64,000 nucleotides of DNA from an uncultured Oscillospiraceae bacterium. GTDB taxonomy: Bacteria > Bacillota > Clostridia > Oscillospirales > Ruminococcaceae. Location of the stretch: assembly GCA_934462925.1 (NCBI GenBank), contig CAKSIT010000007.1, forward strand, positions 1 through 64,000, written 5' to 3'. Positions 59,666 through 64,000 of the stretch are shown piece after piece. The notes beneath the pieces are model-generated. The model worked only from the letters and a program-made list of their open reading frames with translations, was not told the origin of the DNA and did not search any database. Each line of letters starts with the position of its first letter. Positions within the stretch are counted from its first letter, which is position 1. The position numbers were made by a program, and so were the translations under genes.

Positions 59666-61231
59666 ATGCGGCCGACATTTCTAGGCTTTGAAACGCAGAA
59701 GCGCACATTACAGATAGCGCAGAAAAACCTTGACATAACGGGAAACAACATTTCCAATATAAACACGCCGGGTTATACGCGTCAGCGCGTAGACCTTTAC
59801 GCGGAGTACATCTCGGGCAACCAGAGCATACGCTGGAGCAGCAAGTCGAACAACCTGTCGCTTACGGGGCAGGGCGCTAACACCTACGGCGTATCGCAGC
59901 TCAGGGACACGTACATAGACAAGCGCTACCGCGAGAACGTTGCGGTAGAGGCTGAAACGGAGAAGTCCGTGGATATACTGACGGACATTGAGGACGTCCT
60001 TGACAACTTTGAAACGGACGGCCTGCAGTACTACACCGAGCAGTTCTTCAGCGCCCTGCAGGATTACTCCGTGCAAGAGCCCGACAGCGCCGAGGTTGCA
60101 ACGATAGCAAGAAACGCGGCGCAGAACCTCTGCCGCCTGCTCAACGACTACGACACGCGCCTGTGCGAGGTTGAAACCACCTACGTAAACGAGCTTACGG
60201 ACACCGTAAGCTACATCAACAACCTTTTAAGCGAGATGAACCGCTTAAACCAGCGCATAGACCGCGAAAAGCTCAACTACCCCGAGGAGTACGGTCCTAA
60301 CGAGCTTTACGACGAAATGCACCTTTATATAGACGAGCTTGCCACCTACGGCGAGGTGGACATCACGCTTAACGACAACGGTACGTACAGCGTTAATCTC
60401 GGCGGCGTTAAGGTGCTTGACGGCGAGAAGTTCAAGACAAACTCCATTATAATGAGAGACTACGACGAAAACGGCTATGCGGACCTCTACTTTGAGAGCG
60501 GCCACGACCTTAACACCCGCAGCGGTATTTTGAGAAGCTACGTCAATATGATAAACGGCAACGGCGTTTACGCCACGGGCGGGCAGAACGGCAGCTACGG
60601 CATAGCGTATTTCAAGAGCGCGATAAATGAGTTCGCGAACACCCTTGCAAAGACGTTCAACAGCGCAAACGGCGCTGACGAGGATATGTCGCGCTTAATG
60701 TTCTCCGCGATAGTGGGCGGCGATGAAACGAACGACGTTGTAATAACGGCGGGCAATATCCACGTTTCCGATTCGTGGATGGCGAACGCCGCCATGATAG
60801 GACAGGTAAGAAAGCTTGACAGCGCAACGGGGCTTTACGTTTACGGCTACGATGAGAAGATAGACGAAACGACGGGCAAGGTAACGCTCCAGAACACGAA
60901 CGTGCTTTACCTCATAAGCCAGATAAACAAGTCGAACGTAAAGTTTGGCAACGCGAACGATTTCCGCGGAAATTTCAACGAATACATCTCGTTCATAAGC
61001 AACAGGCTGGGGCAGACGATACAGTACGAGCAGAGCCGCTACGACACGGCGCTCATAACCGTAGACACGCTGCTTGACGCGCGCGACGACGTATCGGGCG
61101 TGCAGATGGACGAAGAAGGCATAAATATGCTGAATTATCAGAAGTGGTACAACGCCTCCTCGAGAATCGTCACCGCGCTTGACGACCTTCTTGACAGACT
61201 GATAAACAGCACGGGCAGAGTAGGATTGTAA
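59666..61231 (+). CDS. flgK: Flagellar hook-associated protein 1 (FlgK)
   Basis: FlgK forms the first junction ring between hook and filament. The 521-residue protein has the N-terminal helix and rod-like motif (FLGFETQKRTLQIAQKNLDITGNNISNINTPGYTRQRVDLYAEY), a variable middle domain, and a C-terminal helix with SGVQMDEEGINMLNYQKWYNASSRIVTALDDLLDRLIN, all typical. It follows flgN by 21 nt with an AGGAGG site and precedes flgL by 14 nt. Confidence 0.94.
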   Translation: MRPTFLGFETQKRTLQIAQKNLDITGNNISNINTPGYTRQRVDLYAEYISGNQSIRWSSKSNNLSLTGQGANTYGVSQLRDTYIDKRYRENVAVEAETEKSVDILTDIEDVLDNFETDGLQYYTEQFFSALQDYSVQEPDSAEVATIARNAAQNLCRLLNDYDTRLCEVETTYVNELTDTVSYINNLLSEMNRLNQRIDREKLNYPEEYGPNELYDEMHLYIDELATYGEVDITLNDNGTYSVNLGGVKVLDGEKFKTNSIIMRDYDENGYADLYFESGHDLNTRSGILRSYVNMINGNGVYATGGQNGSYGIAYFKSAINEFANTLAKTFNSANGADEDMSRLMFSAIVGGDETNDVVITAGNIHVSDSWMANAAMIGQVRKLDSATGLYVYGYDEKIDETTGKVTLQNTNVLYLISQINKSNVKFGNANDFRGNFNEYISFISNRLGQTIQYEQSRYDTALITVDTLLDARDDVSGVQMDEEGINMLNYQKWYNASSRIVTALDDLLDRLINSTGRVGL

Positions 61232-61245
61232 GGGGGCGCTGACGC

Positions 61246-62811
61246 ATGAGAATAACAAATTCAACGATACTGAGAGGCTATAACAGAAACCTCAACAAGA
61301 TACTTAACGCAAAGACTTCTTCGGAGCATAAGATACAGTCCGGCAGAAAGTTCGACCGCGCGAGCGAGTCGCCGCTGTCTGCGGCAAAGGCGCTCAACGT
61401 GCGCCAGTCGCTTTACGAGTCGCAGCAGTACAGCGAGAACCTTAAAGCGGCAAACATCTTCTACACCGAGGCTGAGACCTCGCTGCTGAAGGTGTCCGAC
61501 GAGCTTGCGGCGATACGCGAAACGCTTGTTGCGGCGTGCAACAGCACCAAGGAAAAAGCGGTAGACCTCAACATATACGCGCAGCAGCTTGAAACAAAGG
61601 CAAGCGAGCTTTGCTCCATATTCAACACGGACAGCGCGGGGCGCGTTATTTTCGGCGGAGAGTGCAACGACGCAATGCCCTTTTCCATTGAAAGGGGCGC
61701 GGACGGCAGACCCTCGACGGTGCTTTACCACGGCGTTCCGCTCAACGCTCTTTCAGACCCCAAGAACTTCCCCTACTCCGAGGACGTTTACGTTGATATC
61801 GGCGTGGGCATGGTTATAAACGACGAGTCGCGCGCGGTAGACCCGCAGTCGGCGCTCAGGGTGTCGTTCAACGGCGCTTCCATAACGGGCTGCGGCGCGG
61901 ACAACGGCTCTGCGGATATCGGCCTGTCCTCAATAAAAACAAACCACATCTATACATTAGATATATATGCGGGCGACGTTAAGAAAACGATAACCGTAAA
62001 GGGCGGCGCAACGCAGGCGGACACCGTAAACGCGCTTCAGGCGGCGCTTACGGACGCGTACAAGTACGAATCCCCCGAGCTTAAGGCGATAAAGGTAAGC
62101 CCCGACGGCGTTATAAGCGTTGAGGGCAAGGTGGTAAGCGCCGTAAACAACCACAACGCCGAGGAGCAGGTGACCATAGACAACGCAACGGGCTATACCG
62201 ACAGGTTCAGCGTTGCCCTTGAAAGCATGACCGACGGCAACGTTTACTCGCTGTGCGTTACGCTAAACGGCGAGAAAAAGGAGATAAACATAACCGCAGG
62301 CGCAGACGCCGACGCGAACAGGGCGGCGCTGCAGGCGGCGCTTGACACGGCGTTCGGCGCGGGCGTTACCTATGTTAACGAAAAGGGCAGAATCTCCACC
62401 GAGAGCGGCACGGTAAAGCTTTCCTCGCCCGAGATAGGAGAAAATTCGGCTGCGATATCCCGCGAGCAGAACTTCTCAAACAACTACATACAGCTGACGC
62501 TTGACGCGGCAAGGTCGCTCAGAAACGGCGATATCAAATACGCCAACGCCTGCATAGACAGGATAGTTAGCGCTTCCGAAAACCTTCTGGTTGAGATTGC
62601 GGACATGGGCTGCAACGAGGAGTATATCGACTTCAACATTTCGCGTATCGACACGCGTATGCTCAACCTTAAGGAGCGCCAGAAGAATCTGGAGGCTACG
62701 GACCTTGAAAGTGAGATAACGCTTATGAAGACATACGAGGCGCTTTACAACGCAACGCTTCAGATGTCCTCCACGGTAGTACCCAACAGCATATTCAACT
62801 ACATCAAGTAA
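61246..62811 (+). CDS. flgL: Flagellar hook-associated protein 3 (FlgL), enlarged
   Basis: FlgL is the second junction protein and the direct flagellin anchor. The N-terminal helical region (MRITNSTILRGYNRNLNKIL, then IQSGRKFDRASESPLSAAKAL) and the C-terminal one (MLNLKERQKNLEATDLESEI) are homologous to flagellin. At 521 residues it is well above the usual 300-400. The extra length is a central beta-rich region (about residues 160-400) built of two similar blocks, each with a YTLDIYAGDVKKTITVKGG-like or YSLCVTLNGEKKEINITAG-like strand and an aligned AQADT/DANRAAL segment, so an internal duplication is likely. Confidence 0.9.
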   Translation: MRITNSTILRGYNRNLNKILNAKTSSEHKIQSGRKFDRASESPLSAAKALNVRQSLYESQQYSENLKAANIFYTEAETSLLKVSDELAAIRETLVAACNSTKEKAVDLNIYAQQLETKASELCSIFNTDSAGRVIFGGECNDAMPFSIERGADGRPSTVLYHGVPLNALSDPKNFPYSEDVYVDIGVGMVINDESRAVDPQSALRVSFNGASITGCGADNGSADIGLSSIKTNHIYTLDIYAGDVKKTITVKGGATQADTVNALQAALTDAYKYESPELKAIKVSPDGVISVEGKVVSAVNNHNAEEQVTIDNATGYTDRFSVALESMTDGNVYSLCVTLNGEKKEINITAGADADANRAALQAALDTAFGAGVTYVNEKGRISTESGTVKLSSPEIGENSAAISREQNFSNNYIQLTLDAARSLRNGDIKYANACIDRIVSASENLLVEIADMGCNEEYIDFNISRIDTRMLNLKERQKNLEATDLESEITLMKTYEALYNATLQMSSTVVPNSIFNYIK

Positions 62812-62856
62812 ACCCCATAAGGGCGTAAAAAGGATAAGGAACGGGAGGTGTTCTGT

Positions 62857-63477
62857 ATGAATCCTAATCTGCTTCAAATCACGACTATCCCGATACAAAT
62901 CGAGATAAAGGTGACAAACGCAAAGTACGAGTACCCCGAGGACAGGCAGCCTAAGGTGAACATCACCAGTACCAACGGCAAGTTCGTTATGAAGGCAGAG
63001 CCGCTCAAACTCAACATCGACACCTACGAGGCGCGCAAGAGCCTTGGCGAGGGGCATATGACCGACGGCGATATTCTCAAGCAGAAAGCAAGCGAGGGCT
63101 TTTCCATCGCGTTTCAGGGAACGGCAAGGGTGGCGTCCGACGGCAACAGCCTTGCAAGGGGCATGACCGCCTCTGAGATTGCGATACAGAACGCGCGTGC
63201 GGGCGCGACGGTCGAAACGGTTATGGAGTTTCTGCCCAAAACGGGCGCGGACATCACGTTTGACGCGGGCAAGCTGAACATTGAGTACCAGATGGGCGAC
63301 CAGGAGTTCGACTGGGACGTAAAGCCCCAGCTGCCCATGGAGTTCATTCCGGGAAGCGTGGAGCTTATCGTGCGCGACAGACCGCGCGTTGAGATAGAGT
63401 ATCTCGGCGAGCCGCTTTACGTTCCGCCGAGCGCTAACCCCAACTACAAGCCGCCCGTTTTCGACATCAAGGGCTGA
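62857..63477 (+). CDS. DUF6470 family protein in flagellar operon
   Basis: A 206-residue uncharacterized protein typical of Clostridia flagellar operons between flgL and fliW. It begins NPNLLQITTIPIQIEIKVTNAKYEY and ends with a beta-rich region (WDVKPQLPMEFIPGSVELIVRDRPRVEIEYLGEPLYVPPSANP), consistent with DUF6470. Its function is unknown; its place implies a link to filament assembly. The ATG at 62857 follows GGGAGG; a GTG at 62848 overlaps that site. Confidence 0.8.
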   Translation: MNPNLLQITTIPIQIEIKVTNAKYEYPEDRQPKVNITSTNGKFVMKAEPLKLNIDTYEARKSLGEGHMTDGDILKQKASEGFSIAFQGTARVASDGNSLARGMTASEIAIQNARAGATVETVMEFLPKTGADITFDAGKLNIEYQMGDQEFDWDVKPQLPMEFIPGSVELIVRDRPRVEIEYLGEPLYVPPSANPNYKPPVFDIKG

Positions 63478-63552
63478 TAAATTTGAAAGGCAGACCGCCT
63501 GCGCGGCGCTGTCTTAAGGGAAAGGAGCGCGCCGACGGCGCGGTAAAGGCTT

Positions 63553-63984
63553 ATGAGGATTACAACGAGAGATTTCGGTGAGCTTGAAATAGACGAAAGC
63601 ACAGTCATCAACATACCAAATGGTATAATCGGATTCGAGGACACAAAGCGCTACACGCTTATAAGCCCGCTTGGCGAGGATAAGTTCCCGATGTGGCTGC
63701 AGAGCGTTGAGGCTGCCGAGCCGTGCTTTGTGGTGTACGACCCCATGCAGCTTTGCTCCGAATACCGCTTTGAGATAACCGACGAGGAGCAGGCGCTTCT
63801 CGGTATAGACGAGAACAGCCCCTACCGCGTGCTGGTAGTGGCGATAGTTCCCGATGACTACAGGAAAACGACAATAAATCTGCGCTGCCCGATAATCATT
63901 AACACGGAAACTTCCGTAGCGGCACAGGTTATACTTACGGAACACTATGATTTCAGGTGTCCCGTTTACGAGGAGGGCGACTGA
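63553..63984 (+). CDS. fliW: Flagellar assembly factor FliW
   Basis: FliW binds flagellin, and when flagellin is scarce binds and inhibits CsrA, thus controlling flagellin translation. The 143-residue protein has the family start (MRITTRDFGELEIDESTVINIPNGIIGFED), KRYTLISPLGEDKFPMWLQSVE, and VVAIVPDDYRKTTINLRCPIIIN. A purine-rich GGGAAAGGAG site lies further upstream at 63519-63528. It abuts csrA. Confidence 0.95.
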   Translation: MRITTRDFGELEIDESTVINIPNGIIGFEDTKRYTLISPLGEDKFPMWLQSVEAAEPCFVVYDPMQLCSEYRFEITDEEQALLGIDENSPYRVLVVAIVPDDYRKTTINLRCPIIINTETSVAAQVILTEHYDFRCPVYEEGD

Positions 63985-63985
63985 G

Positions 63986-64000
63986 ATGCTTGTAGTAACG
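63986..64000 (+). CDS. csrA: Translational regulator CsrA, 3'-truncated
   Basis: Only five codons remain (MLVVT), matching the start of CsrA (MLVLTRKK in most). The ATG lies one base after the fliW stop, and GAGGAGGG in the end of fliW is its ribosome site. With the fliW-csrA order conserved in Firmicutes, the call is likely, although the protein itself is outside the window. Confidence 0.7.

Overview
The window looks like a chromosomal segment from a motile, spore-forming, Gram-positive anaerobe of the class Clostridia, most likely the Oscillospiraceae/Ruminococcaceae. The reasons are a spore protease gene (gpr), Firmicutes-type zinc forms of S14, L24 and L36, a KOW-domain protein between map and infA, strong AGGAGG ribosome sites with some TTG and GTG starts, TTGACA-N17-TATAAT promoters, a sigma-D type flagellar promoter, and plant-polysaccharide enzymes (GH26, GH27). 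The assignment to family is inference. I see no rRNA, tRNA, CRISPR array, integrase or insertion sequence.

Layout. 1-2461: the 3' part of a flagellin gene, a terminator, and gpr behind a sigma-G-like promoter. 2606-19176: one complete S10-spc-alpha ribosomal superoperon from rpsJ to rplQ, with secY, adk, map, a KOW protein, infA and rpoA, driven by an extended -10 promoter and a 290-nt structured leader; several internal spacers are long and rich in hairpins. 19348-20991: a lone sugar-binding lipoprotein. 21085-30506: an eight-gene operon with a Prok-RING membrane protein, a dolichol-phosphate-mannose-synthase-like GT2, two polytopic GT-C type glycosyltransferases, a KtrB/TrkH K+ channel, TrmN6, RsmI and a 58-residue membrane protein. 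30541-33014: folC, a YgjP-like metallohydrolase and a Nudix hydrolase.

33030-37757 (minus strand): a 999-residue zinc-ribbon repeat protein, a second zinc-ribbon membrane protein and an OGG1-type glycosylase. 37839-41608: DUF6062, tsaD, a shikimate-kinase-like protein, a CPBP protease and a small protein. In-frame minisatellites (78, 51/102, 18 and 18 bp) sit in four neighbouring genes here. 41609-41890 is a dense palindrome cluster bounded by a 39-bp direct repeat. 41898-48661 (minus strand): a TM2 protein, an orphan type IV prepilin, and a carbohydrate operon of glycogen phosphorylase, GH27 alpha-galactosidase, a small zinc protein and GH26 beta-mannanase.

48725-51926: a strong promoter with a long leader, followed by an unknown 221-residue protein, a soluble VirD4/TraG-like ATPase without membrane helices, and a ClpP-family peptidase with an intact catalytic triad. 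No other conjugation genes are nearby. This is the best candidate for an undescribed system. 51932-55839: a DMT transporter, then an ECF-like sigma factor coupled to a membrane anti-sigma-like protein with two degenerate LytM domains. 55897-57163 (minus strand): rpsF-ssb-rpsR. 57306-58556 (minus strand): a lipoprotein with two IseA-like repeats. 58799-64000: a flagellar operon flgM-flgN-flgK-flgL-DUF6470-fliW-csrA, the last gene cut by the window edge, behind a perfect sigma-D promoter.
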